This document shows positions 25,886 through 34,611 of a stretch of DNA of 64,000 nt, piece by piece. A model generated the notes under the pieces. The model searched no databases, was not told the origin of the DNA, and saw only the letters and a program-made list of their open reading frames with translations. The stretch is from NCBI RefSeq assembly GCF_008065115.1, contig NZ_CP042913.1, positions 2,516,338 to 2,580,337 of the forward strand. Direction: 5' to 3'. Source of the stretch: Bythopirellula goksoeyrii. GTDB taxonomy: Bacteria; Planctomycetota; Planctomycetia; Pirellulales; Lacipirellulaceae. Made by a program: the position numbers and the translations under genes. Numbering within the stretch: position 1 is the stretch's first letter; the number at the start of each line of letters is the position of its first letter.

Positions 25886-26460
25886 GGCAATGACCGGGTG
25901 GCCCCAGGCGTTGCCGCCCTGGGGCTACCACAGATCCGTACGTGCGCTCATTAGCGCATACGGTTCCTCTCTTTATGGCTTCGCTGCGCGTTTGAGAGTT
26001 GAACAGACTTAGCGTGCAGGAGCAAGTGGGTAACGACGCAGGATGACATCGAATTTCTCCAAGGTCATTGAGCGGAGATTATTGCGGCGATTAAGCCATA
26101 GTCACTACCGCGGTCCGACCTCATGGAGAACCCGCGTCAATGCTGCCGAGTTTCCTGTCACTCCGTAGTAGGCATAGTGTCCGCGCAACTACTCGTTCAG
26201 TTTCGGATGTTGTTCGCGAATTGGCAGGTATCGATTGTCTCGGCACGAGTGGTCGATGCTGCGAACCGATCGTGTAAAGCAATCCTTGGCGGTCTTGGGT
26301 TTGACTACCCAGTACCCATTCTGGGAGCGTCACCAGTAATGGGTGATGCCAAGGAGGTCAAACGTCCCAGGACAATCTTCTAGTGGACCACCCCGATCCT
26401 TCCGCAAGGAAAGAGGACGGAACCGAACCAGTTTCGTATTGGTGGTGGCCTGCCCCCAAA
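25886..26460 (-). pseudogene. 3' end of a dead group II intron with reverse transcriptase remnant
   Basis: One minus-strand frame from about 26450 to the TAA at 25973 reads TKLVRFRPLSLRKDRGG, CPGTFDLLGITHYW, stop, RSQNGYWVVKPKTAKD, then LRGHYAYYGVTGNSAALTR, WLNRRNN, MTLEKFDVILRRYPLAPAR and VCSTLKRAAKP. This is the C-terminal thumb/maturase part of bacterial group II intron reverse transcriptases (usual GTFDFLGFTHYWG, LRGHYAYYGITGN, RYPLPPPR). At least five in-frame stops interrupt it. The RNA domain V hairpin follows at 25933-25966 and a GC-rich domain VI-like hairpin at about 25895-25929. The intron 5' part and the catalytic RT domain are absent from the window. Confidence 0.85.
25933..25966 (-). 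ncRNA. Group II intron domain V-like hairpin
   Basis: The 34-base minus-strand sequence has the domain V form: a lower stem ACCGTAT/ACGTACGGAT with the AC bulge region, and an upper stem GCGC/GCGC. Compared with the well-known yeast aI5-gamma domain V it agrees at most positions, as I recall that sequence. The catalytic AGC triad at the start reads AAC here, and the GNRA tetraloop is lost. Both changes fit a dead ribozyme. Confidence 0.75.
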
Positions 26461-26656
26461 AGTGGTAACACTCTTCATGAGAGTAGTGGTTGGGTAACTC
26501 CGCTGCTGTTCTGGAGTGAGGGCGTGGCCCGAACGGAAGACCAGCAGCAGGCCGGGAACGAGTTCTCGGCGGATACATTCGGAAATTCCCAGTTGTTTCA
26601 CGTTGTCAGTGATTATCATGGATAGGACATAAACTCATTCGCCCTAAGTCCCCTGC

Positions 26657-27508
26657 ATGCCAAGCTCAATGAAGTATCGACGAATCAACGTTCTCGGCGT
26701 GGGCATTAGTGTTTTGACACTCGACACGGCTGTAGAAGCTGTGAATAAAGCACTTGCATCTGGAATCCAAAGCTATATCACCGTAACTGGGGTACATGGC
26801 ATCAGCGAATGCCAGCGAGATCCGGAACTGTTGCGAATACACAATGAGTCGCTGCTATCAACCCCTGATGGGATGCCACTCACCTGGTTAGGACGCTTTC
26901 ACGGCATCGGACCTACAGAAATGGACCGTGTCTATGGCCCCGATCTGATGCTGCGCATTATCGAAGATGGACAGCAATCAAAGCAGCGCGACAAGGGATT
27001 GCGGCATTTCCTCTTAGGTGGAGCTGAAGGTGTTGCAGAAATCTTGCGAGACAAGTTACTTGCACGCATACCCAATGCCGAAATTGTTGGGATTCGTACC
27101 CCACCTTTTCGGCCGCTCACTCAGGTCGAAGAACATGACCTTGTGGAAGAACTGAGACTGCTCAGACCAGACTGCCTGTGGGTAGGGCTGAGTACACCGA
27201 AGCAAGAACGCTTTATGGCCGATCTCTTGTCGCGTTATGGTGCAGCGTCAACGGGGACGCTTAAGTTACCTGCACCATTAGTCATGTTCGGTGTGGGGGC
27301 GGCGTTTGATTTTCACGCCGGCTTAATGCCACAAGCACCCCGCTGGATACAGCGTGCCGGGATGGAGTGGGGCTACCGACTGGCTACGGAGCCACGCCGA
27401 CTGTGGCGACGCTATTTGACGAACAACCCACTATTCGTCGCACGCATAGCGATGCAGCTTCTGGGGCTTAGGAAGTACGAGTTACCAGCGGATCTCCCCC
27501 TTGAGTAG
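26657..27508 (+). CDS. WecB/TagA/CpsF-family glycosyltransferase (GT26)
   Basis: A 283-residue cytoplasmic glycosyltransferase of the type that adds a second sugar, often ManNAc-like, to a lipid-linked monosaccharide. Motifs: TVTGVHGISECQRDPELL, LSTPDGMPLTWLGR, ERVYGPDL-like MDRVYGPDLM, FLLGGAEGVAE, and WVGLSTPKQERFM (usual GLGxPKQE). The C-terminal FGVGAAFDFHAGLMPQAPRWIQRAGMEWGYRL segment is the membrane-association part. It opens the exopolysaccharide locus but stands 890 bases from the next gene. ATG 26669 is an alternative start. Confidence 0.93.
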   Translation: MPSSMKYRRINVLGVGISVLTLDTAVEAVNKALASGIQSYITVTGVHGISECQRDPELLRIHNESLLSTPDGMPLTWLGRFHGIGPTEMDRVYGPDLMLRIIEDGQQSKQRDKGLRHFLLGGAEGVAEILRDKLLARIPNAEIVGIRTPPFRPLTQVEEHDLVEELRLLRPDCLWVGLSTPKQERFMADLLSRYGAASTGTLKLPAPLVMFGVGAAFDFHAGLMPQAPRWIQRAGMEWGYRLATEPRRLWRRYLTNNPLFVARIAMQLLGLRKYELPADLPLE

Positions 27509-28396
27509 TTGTCTTGGATGACCCGGTTAAGATATACCGATCCAGATCAAGGAAGAGCAAAAAGTATGCCGTTTCACGTGAGTTGAAGCGGAGCCTGTTC
27601 GATGGCCTGATTTTCATCAGAACGCGTTCCTATTGGCACAGCACAGCGTGGGGCACTCGACCCAGTCATGCTTAGAAGGAGGGTGGTCAGTTTGAAAGTA
27701 GATTTTATTGCGGATAGTCGCAACTTAGTCTGCTTGAAGATTCCTCTCAAGTAGTTGATTGATGGAAGTATTGGCTAACACAGAATCAGTAATTAAGGTA
27801 AAAGGATTGCGACTTAGGTATCAACCAATGCTCGCGAGCCCCATTTTAGGCCGGAAACCTAGCTAGAGTCCGGTTTAGGGGCCTATTTCCACTTGGTGTC
27901 GCTGCGGCAGTTCAGTCGTCAAGAGTGGCAGGATGCCGTTCTTTGTCGAAGCGATTCTTAAGTGCCAAGGGCCTCACCTTCCAAGCCCCCAAAACAATGC
28001 CATGATCTGTTTTGCCCACTGATTATTACCAAGCCCAAAGCCCTAGAGTTCTGTTTTCAAAAAATAAGGTCGCACTCAGGGTTACGTCGTATTATAATCG
28101 AAGTCGCATAATATAACCGCACTAATCGGACATGATTTGTTGTCCGATTCCCACCTGCATTTGGCAGGGGTTCGTTGTTACCACTACTTTGAAGAATACG
28201 TTCAGAATCCCATATTCTTACCTCGCCAGAGTTAATTTATCATTTTCAGCCATCCGTCATCTTAGTTCATGCGTACGAGACATGTAACTGTGGACGCATT
28301 TTTCCACATACTTTGATTCGTGGAATGATGTGCAATAGCAGATTAGGGTTGGAAATGGAATCTCTAGTATGAGCCTGCAACTTGGATACCAACAGA
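27509..28396. other. Long non-coding leader before the priming sugar transferase
   Basis: About 890 bases without a supported gene. It holds an imperfect hairpin (27848-27884: AGGCCGGAAACC facing GGTTTAGGGGCCT), a TATAAT word at 28093-28098 with no clear -35, and AT-rich stretches. The length suggests a regulatory leader for the EPS genes or decayed sequence; the sequence does not decide. Confidence 0.45.
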
Positions 28397-29470
28397 ATGC
28401 AATTTAAGTTTTCTTTCCAAAGGCGTTATCGATCGAAGTTCAGTAATTACTCACACAATTCCAATAGGCTACTGCTTCCCGAAGAAGAACTTCGATTTGC
28501 TGCAGAATGCGAACGCATGCGCGTTGATCGCAACGGATCCATTCTTTCAATTCTGTTTATCACTCTGTCCGAAGAGGGTGATCTCGCCCTGATGGAACGT
28601 GTATTAGAAGGCCGGCTGCGCCTGACTGACACGCCGGGCATGCTTAACGATGGGCGCATCGTTTTGCTGCTTCCCGACACTCCGGAAGAGGGCGCTTGGA
28701 AGGTTGCTGCCGACATCAGTGAAGTTTATCCGCCCGGACCACATCGTCCTCAATGCGACGTAATCGTTTACCCCGATGTTCGAACCAAACGCATCAAGGA
28801 AGTAAGCGATTCATCACATAGTTTGGGAGTTGCTCCAAGTGGCACAGACGCTGCTCTCCTCTTTTGCCAGCCACTTCCCAGGTGGAAACGCTTTTTGGAT
28901 ATCATTGGCAGCATTACTTGCCTGATAGCCATGGCACCAACCATGGCCCTTGCCGCGATCGCCATCAAGCTCACTTCACCAGGACCTATCTTGTTTAGTC
29001 AAGAACGGGAAGGTCTAGGAGGCAAACGGTTTCGGATTTGGAAAATGCGCACTATGATCGACGGAGCTGACGAATTGAAACACACGCTCAGTCTTCCTAG
29101 CCATCAAGACGGACCTGCCTTCAAGATGAAAACAGATCCTCGCACGACTCCAGTGGGGCGAATACTGCGTTGGACCAGCATCGACGAACTCCCGCAGTTT
29201 TGGAACGTGCTCAAAGGAGACATGTCGCTTGTTGGACCACGACCTCTGCCAACCTCCGAATCTCAAGCCTGCGCTAATTGGCAGCGACGGCGGCTATCGG
29301 TGCCACCAGGCATGACCTGTACCTGGCAAGTGTTTGCCCGGGGAAATGTATCCTTCGACGAGTGGATGCGCATGGATTTGCAGTACAGCCGTCAAGTTTC
29401 TCTGTGGGGCGACATCAAGTTGGCAATGCTTACGCTACCCTCTTTATTGCTCCATAAAGGTATTCGCTAG
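28397..29470 (+). CDS. Priming sugar transferase (polyprenyl-phosphate glycosyl-1-phosphate transferase)
   Basis: Starts lipid-linked repeat-unit synthesis by moving a sugar phosphate from a UDP-sugar to undecaprenyl phosphate. ATG 28397 is used (a TTG lies 5 codons upstream). The C-terminal half is the bacterial sugar transferase domain: a membrane hairpin (RFLDIIGSITCLIAMAP), GPILFSQEREGLGGKRFRIWKMRTM, RTTPVGRILRWTSIDELPQFWNVLKGDMSLVGPRP and PPGMTCTWQV. The first 160 residues are a soluble domain (LPEEELRFAAECERMR, SILFITLSEEG, GRIVLLLPDT) that recalls a reduced GGDEF-like fold and has no catalytic motif. It converges on the GT8 gene. Confidence 0.9.
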   Translation: MQFKFSFQRRYRSKFSNYSHNSNRLLLPEEELRFAAECERMRVDRNGSILSILFITLSEEGDLALMERVLEGRLRLTDTPGMLNDGRIVLLLPDTPEEGAWKVAADISEVYPPGPHRPQCDVIVYPDVRTKRIKEVSDSSHSLGVAPSGTDAALLFCQPLPRWKRFLDIIGSITCLIAMAPTMALAAIAIKLTSPGPILFSQEREGLGGKRFRIWKMRTMIDGADELKHTLSLPSHQDGPAFKMKTDPRTTPVGRILRWTSIDELPQFWNVLKGDMSLVGPRPLPTSESQACANWQRRRLSVPPGMTCTWQVFARGNVSFDEWMRMDLQYSRQVSLWGDIKLAMLTLPSLLLHKGIR

Positions 29471-29502
29471 CGTTCAACGCGTCGGCAGTTACAAGTTTCG
29501 AT

Positions 29503-30513
29503 TCAAAATTCGTTGCCGAACTTGCGTCGAGCGTAACCTGCGTAATACCGAAGGCTCGACGGACTCAGCGGCGTCGGTATCCAATATCGCAGACTGGACC
29601 GCTGTCGACAGGCTACAAAATCTCGGTTTGCCGAGCGGATATTGAATGGAAAAATCCAGGGTTTTTTCGTTCCCATGTAGTGGCATATCTTTCTCTCCGA
29701 CCAAAGTTGATCGTGCTGCTCTCGTCGCGACACTTCTACCAGCGTGCTGTCAATCGGATAGTTCCAAACGGGGTCTACCGCTGTCCAATTTCCCATCAGG
29801 AGTAAATTGTACAGGTCCTGATCGGAATAGCGCACTTTGATACCACGATACTTGGCGGCTTCACTCAATAGATCCAAACGTCTTAGTCGCTCGATGTCCA
29901 TGACCATCACACCGGAGTTGAGGTAAGGTTGGTCGTCCACTTGGTCAAGATAATCCCGAATCGGAGAGTTCTGGCACAATACTGTCGGCACAAGCCAGTC
30001 CTGGACAGCACCAACAGGTCTTCCATGTAAGGCTTGCTCGTAGAGTCCACGCAAGTCGGAAAGTACGATCGTGTCGGCATCCAGAAACACGGCCCGAGGA
30101 GTCTCGACAAACTCGGGAACCAAGAACTTCAAGTAGGCTACATCGCCGATGGTTCCAAGAGGCAATGCTCTGCCCTTGAGTCGCTGCAGTTCATCAATCG
30201 CATTGATCAACCGGAAAGATATCTCTCCACAGGTTCGCTGCAAGTGACGGCTGACGCGCTCCTGGTCATTGCCGGAATAGAGGACGCAAACACCGGCCAG
30301 CCCGTTTGATTGTTCCAGGGCGGAGCTCAGCGAGATCATCATCGCATAAGCGTTGCGTTGATCGACAGCATAAACTAGCGTGGTATCCGGTGGCGACGGT
30401 TGATGATTCTTTTCCAAAACCGTTTCCCCGGTCAGCCTGTCAATCGACTTTTTTCGACAGAGATCTTTGACACGCAACTGTATTCTACGAAGTCCTCGGA
30501 TGGATCGAGGCAC
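29503..30513 (-). CDS. Glycosyltransferase family 8 protein
   Basis: A 336-residue GT-A enzyme with a GTG start. The core is TTLVYAVDQRNAYAMMISL, LGTIGDVAYLKFLVPEFV, the metal-binding DxD as FLDADTIVLSDLRGLYE, PYLNSGVMVMDIERLR and YSDQDLYNLLLMGNWTAVDPVWN. The final HYMGTKKPW is the usual GT8 HxxGxxKPW. GT8 enzymes are retaining galactosyl/glucosyl transferases. It is the only minus-strand gene in this part of the EPS locus; its stop lies 32 bases from the priming transferase stop. Confidence 0.92.
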   Translation of the reverse strand: MPRSIRGLRRIQLRVKDLCRKKSIDRLTGETVLEKNHQPSPPDTTLVYAVDQRNAYAMMISLSSALEQSNGLAGVCVLYSGNDQERVSRHLQRTCGEISFRLINAIDELQRLKGRALPLGTIGDVAYLKFLVPEFVETPRAVFLDADTIVLSDLRGLYEQALHGRPVGAVQDWLVPTVLCQNSPIRDYLDQVDDQPYLNSGVMVMDIERLRRLDLLSEAAKYRGIKVRYSDQDLYNLLLMGNWTAVDPVWNYPIDSTLVEVSRREQHDQLWSERKICHYMGTKKPWIFPFNIRSANRDFVACRQRSSLRYWIPTPLSPSSLRYYAGYARRKFGNEF

Positions 30514-31003
30514 GTGTTTCAGCGGCTTTCAAACAAAGTAATTTCCGACAGCCAAGATCTCTGGTGAGAATATCGGTCGGTAAATGCGCCCAAATTCGGA
30601 TGACTAATCGCTTGCTCGTTTCCGGTTCTCTGCGCGGCTAAGGAAACCAATTGACAACCTCTTGTTCGCATAACACTTTCTTATTATTGACACTATTTCA
30701 CAGATCGGCAGTCAATAGGATACCGCTGAGAGAAGCAGAAGTAGCGGAATATCCTCGTGCGAAAGACCCGGCCAGACTTCCCCAAGACTTCGTATTCCGC
30801 ATATTCACTACTACCCCTAAAGTAATTCGGTGCCCCCCAGGTGTCAAACTATCGAAGGCTTCTTTTGTTGAAAAATAACCTGTTCCAGTTAAGATGAAGG
30901 TTGGCGAGGCAATAGGGTCCAACACCGTCCGTCCGTTTACCTTCAAATCAAGTTACCGCGCCTAAGTTCTCTCCTGTGTTTTCAGTACCACGGAACAGCA
31001 ATA
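30514..31003. other. Divergent spacer GT8 / Wzz-like gene
   Basis: About 490 bases. Two overlapping short frames (30651-30878 plus, 30698-30946 minus) lack family motifs and a ribosome-binding site, so I call neither. Promoters for the Wzz-like gene and GT8 should lie here. Confidence 0.5.
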
Positions 31004-32557
31004 ATGCCAGACGTATCAGGATCTCTTCGCGAGCAACTGTCTGTTTTGAATCGGCATCGTCGCAAGATGGTTCTGTTCTTCTTGAGCACGATGGCAGTGG
31101 TCACACTAGGCATAATTCTCTGCCCGCGGACTTATGAATCGCAGGCTATGCTGCACGTACTTATCGGGCGTGAGAATGTTTCAATTGACCCAACTGCCGC
31201 GACGGGACCTACCATTACGATGATGGAAACCCGAGAACACGAAATTAACACAGTCAAAGATATGCTGCAAAGTAGAACCGTTCTCGACAAAGTAGTCGCA
31301 GAGCTAGGTGCCCAGAATATCTTGGATCCCGAGCAATACTCAAACCCTGACCAGTCGAGAGATACCGACGAATTCTCGTTCCTAGGTAAGATCTACAACC
31401 TGATGCTTGCGGTGAATTTGGCGGACCCTGTGAGCGAAGGCGAACGAGCAGCTCTCCAACTCGCCAACGATGTGAAAGTGAGCTCCGAACCAGAATCCAA
31501 TGTCATTCAAGTAGTCTTTCGGTCCGGGACGCCGGAATTTGCCCAACGCCTTGGCGAGGTTTTTCTCGCCTCCTACCAAGAGCAGCACAGCCGGGCTCAT
31601 CGGACCCATGGATCGCAGGAATTTTTTGTCGAACAATCCCAGGAACGGGCCTCCGCTCTGGCTGCCGCCGAACAGAAATTGCGCGACCTAAAAAACAAGT
31701 ATGGAATAGTCACCATCAGTGCGCGTCAACTAACTCTCAGCAAGCAACTGGAGCAGGTAGAGACTGATATGCTTTCGACAGCTTCTGCCATTGCTGGCGC
31801 GAACGCTAAGATTCAAGCCCTGCGTCAGTCCTTGGAGGAAATCCCCGAGCGATTAGTCACCGAGGAAATAACTGAGGCAAGTCAGGCTGCCGACACTATG
31901 CGAAACACGCTGTATGACCTGCAAATCAGGGAACAAGAGCTTTCCGCCAAACATACTGACCAAAATCCACTGGTGATGGCTATTCGCCAGCAAGTTGCTC
32001 AAGCGCAGAAGTTACTCAGTGAAGAAGATAAACGTCGGGTTCAGCCAACCAGCAGCCTCAATCCGGCTAACCAGCAACAGAAACTAGCCTTATTCGCCGA
32101 ACTGGCGTCCCTTTCGGGTCTCGAAGCCCGCTACTCCTCTGTCAAAGGGCAACGCGAAGAATTGCTCGCCGATCTCAAGCGGCTGAATCAGCAAGAAATC
32201 GAAGTTGCTGAACTCGATCGCGAGGTATCGCTATTGCGAAGTGAATACCTGACCTATATGCACAATACGGAACTGGCTCGGATTAATTTAGCTTTGGAGG
32301 CTGAAAGTATTTCGAACGTCAATGTAGTACAACCGCCCACGTTTGTGGAAAAACCGGTCGTTCCGCCCAAGGCTCTGATAATTGTGCTTGGATTCTTGAT
32401 TGCCGTTTCTGGTGCGATTGGTTTGGGGCTACTGTGTGAGAATCTGCAGGCCGGCGTTATTCACTCGCCGGAAAAAATGGAAACAGCTTTCGGTGCTCCC
32501 GTGATGGAGTCGATCCCCTCTGTCCACCTGCAAAACGCCGGGGCATCCGCGAAATAG
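31004..32557 (+). CDS. Polysaccharide chain-length / export protein (Wzz-GumC family)
   Basis: A 517-residue inner-membrane protein. It has a first helix (about residues 22-41) after a basic N-terminus, the Wzz domain with YESQAMLHVLIGRENVSIDP, a long periplasmic coiled coil (about 190-410) rich in Gln/Glu/Leu, and a second helix (about 466-487) preceded by a Pro-rich PPTFVEKPVVPPK. This is the periplasmic polymerase-control component of Wzy-type pathways. It ends shortly after the second helix, so the tyrosine kinase domain is separate; the next gene encodes that partner. Confidence 0.92.
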   Translation: MPDVSGSLREQLSVLNRHRRKMVLFFLSTMAVVTLGIILCPRTYESQAMLHVLIGRENVSIDPTAATGPTITMMETREHEINTVKDMLQSRTVLDKVVAELGAQNILDPEQYSNPDQSRDTDEFSFLGKIYNLMLAVNLADPVSEGERAALQLANDVKVSSEPESNVIQVVFRSGTPEFAQRLGEVFLASYQEQHSRAHRTHGSQEFFVEQSQERASALAAAEQKLRDLKNKYGIVTISARQLTLSKQLEQVETDMLSTASAIAGANAKIQALRQSLEEIPERLVTEEITEASQAADTMRNTLYDLQIREQELSAKHTDQNPLVMAIRQQVAQAQKLLSEEDKRRVQPTSSLNPANQQQKLALFAELASLSGLEARYSSVKGQREELLADLKRLNQQEIEVAELDREVSLLRSEYLTYMHNTELARINLALEAESISNVNVVQPPTFVEKPVVPPKALIIVLGFLIAVSGAIGLGLLCENLQAGVIHSPEKMETAFGAPVMESIPSVHLQNAGASAK

Positions 32558-32581
32558 AATTGCGAGTCACACAAGCACTTC

Positions 32582-33241
32582 ATGTCGCAGCCCACTGTCC
32601 CACAAACGTCGTTTGACCTGACCCCCGAACTCAACCGCTGGTCGAAATTGGCTCACGATTTCGAGCGACTTGCAGCGCGCATATTGAACCTGACCTCTCG
32701 CCAAGGAATTCCGATTCGGCAGGTGGGATTTACCAGCATTGCCCGCCAGACGGGGACCAGTTCCATCGCAATTCAGTTGGCGGCAGCTATGAGTCGGTTA
32801 GGCGAGCAATCTGTGATCCTGGTGGACGCCAACCGCGAACATTCCTGGTTTGACAGACAGTTTCCTGATAACAACAGTCCCGGGCTACTCAACGCACTGT
32901 CCGGAGATGTAGAGATCGCCGACTGCATTCACAATACTACGACTTCCAACCTTTCAGTGGTACCATTGGGAAATCCAGTGTGGGCTGAAGCTGACTACGG
33001 CAATCGATCGTTGGTAGACACATTTCAAGGCCTTGGCGAGCGTGCGGACTGGCTTCTGGTCGATCTTCCGGTCATAAGTGATATGAGCCATTTCCGGGCG
33101 CTAGTGCAACAATTGGACGGTGTGATTCTGGTGCTGACACCACGGCTGGCTCGGTTGGAGCTCGCCGCTCAAGTAAGACACCGGTTGACGCAACTGGACG
33201 TTCATTTGTTGGCAGTTGTCCCTAACCAATGGAACTCTTAG
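32582..33241 (+). CDS. CpsD/CapB-like partner protein with defective P-loop
   Basis: A 219-residue protein with the fold order of bacterial tyrosine kinases and ParA-like ATPases, placed right after the Wzz-like gene as CpsD normally is. The Walker A region reads TSIARQTGTSSIAIQLA (51-67), with Thr59 where the catalytic Lys should be. Walker A' reads VILVDANREHSWF instead of LLIDADLRRP, and Walker B is LLVDLPVI. There is no C-terminal tyrosine cluster. It is probably a non-catalytic regulator; ATP binding cannot be ruled out. Confidence 0.78.
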   Translation: MSQPTVPQTSFDLTPELNRWSKLAHDFERLAARILNLTSRQGIPIRQVGFTSIARQTGTSSIAIQLAAAMSRLGEQSVILVDANREHSWFDRQFPDNNSPGLLNALSGDVEIADCIHNTTTSNLSVVPLGNPVWAEADYGNRSLVDTFQGLGERADWLLVDLPVISDMSHFRALVQQLDGVILVLTPRLARLELAAQVRHRLTQLDVHLLAVVPNQWNS

Positions 33242-34611
33242 CCGATATGGCCAACATCAATCATACGGAAGCGACCGCACCGCCCTTTTCCCCAGGCTGG
33301 GATCTCGGAACTACTGCCGAAGTTGTGCCAGGACAAAGATTCTACCTGGTGTTTCTGCTGTGCCTGGCCCTGACCTCCATTCCGGTGAAAAACCTGGCCT
33401 ACATCGTCCCGCCAGTGTTTCTCTTCCTCGAGCTGATCGTGGGGGAAAAATCGGCCTGGCGCACGTTGCTTTTGATGGCATTGTTCGCGACTCTGTCAGG
33501 TGTCTCGATGATGTACGACGGGTTCCGTGGCCAAGCTATCAACGTGCCGGGACTACTCTTTGCGCTGCTCACCTACCTGCCAATGTTTCTGTTCCTGGCG
33601 TCACGTCCTGACCGCGAAATCGACTCTTCGCTTTTCACCAAGTTCATCAACCTAACGGCTTGGTTTGTTATCGTGCAGTCTCTGGTGGGCGTAATACAGT
33701 TTGTGATCAGCCGCAACGGCGACGCAGTTACTGGCACATTTGGGCTGTTGGACTTTCATCTCAACACGATCTCGATCACCCAGGTTTACTTCACATTCAC
33801 GCTGTTCGGAATGATACTGTTTTTGATGCTTGATGCCCGTAGGCTGCTCCCGCAGGTTGCCATCGTGGCCGGTTTATTGACTTGCGCAATAGCACAGTCG
33901 GGTCATCAAACTGTGTTCTTCGCTGCCAGTTTGGCGCTTTGCTGTACGATCCAGTTTCGACGTTTCGGGACCGCGTTGGGAGGTATTGCACTGGTCGGCT
34001 GTTTGACCTTCATCGTCGTACAACTCTACCCCGACACCATAATGCACACGCAAGAATGGTACAGAAAAGTCGTACAGGATCCGCGATCTGCCAAACGTAT
34101 GGTACTCACCGACAGCGCCGAGTATCTTTCCGATCCCAAGAATGCACTGCTGGGTGTAGGTTTGGGGCAATATACCAGTCGGGCTGCATTGATCTCTTCG
34201 AATACTTACCTCAATCGCGAATTGCCCGGGCCACTCTCTGGACGGTCTGACTATTTTGTCGACTCGATGCTCCCCGCCATGCACCGGTTCGACGAAGTTG
34301 GTGAGGGTAGCGCGATATCCAAACCCTACTTCTCTGCACTTTCGGCGGCGATGGAATTGGGGCCTCCTTTGACGTTTGTCTGCCTAGGAGTGCTGGGCGT
34401 TCACCTGCTTAGAAATTTGCATTGGATGCTTTCTTCCAACCCCAAGTTAGCTCGCGCCGGATTGGTGAGTTGCATAGGCCTGCTTTTCTTTCTGCTGTGC
34501 TGCGTCATCGAGAACTACCTTGAGTTTCCCCAGGCGATCTTCCTGCCGTTTCTGTTGTATCTTGTCGTACAAGCGCGTGCGACGCAGCTTTCAACTCGCT
34601 CACCAGCGTGA
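33229..34611 (+). CDS. O-antigen ligase / polymerase-like membrane protein (Wzy-type)
   Basis: A 460-residue protein with about 10-11 predicted membrane helices and one larger outer loop (about residues 260-360, with GVGLGQYTSRAALISSNTYLNRE). The GxGxGQ-like motif in the loop is common in O-antigen ligase/polymerase proteins. Its place between the chain-length pair and a GT4 gene supports a polymerase role. It overlaps the upstream gene by 13 bases from ATG 33229; ATG 33247 would avoid the overlap. Its TGA overlaps the GTG of the next gene. Confidence 0.83.
   Translation: MELLADMANINHTEATAPPFSPGWDLGTTAEVVPGQRFYLVFLLCLALTSIPVKNLAYIVPPVFLFLELIVGEKSAWRTLLLMALFATLSGVSMMYDGFRGQAINVPGLLFALLTYLPMFLFLASRPDREIDSSLFTKFINLTAWFVIVQSLVGVIQFVISRNGDAVTGTFGLLDFHLNTISITQVYFTFTLFGMILFLMLDARRLLPQVAIVAGLLTCAIAQSGHQTVFFAASLALCCTIQFRRFGTALGGIALVGCLTFIVVQLYPDTIMHTQEWYRKVVQDPRSAKRMVLTDSAEYLSDPKNALLGVGLGQYTSRAALISSNTYLNRELPGPLSGRSDYFVDSMLPAMHRFDEVGEGSAISKPYFSALSAAMELGPPLTFVCLGVLGVHLLRNLHWMLSSNPKLARAGLVSCIGLLFFLLCCVIENYLEFPQAIFLPFLLYLVVQARATQLSTRSPA

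Noticed and set aside
25893-25929. GC-rich hairpin as an independent REP repeat
   Set aside because: Its place just after domain V makes a domain VI part of the intron relic the simpler reading.
26383-26625. 80-codon plus-strand frame over the intron relic
   Set aside because: The minus strand carries clear reverse transcriptase motifs in the same place, so this is a shadow.
30698-30946. 82-codon minus-strand frame before the Wzz-like gene
   Set aside because: No motif, no ribosome-binding site and an overlapping frame of similar length on the other strand.
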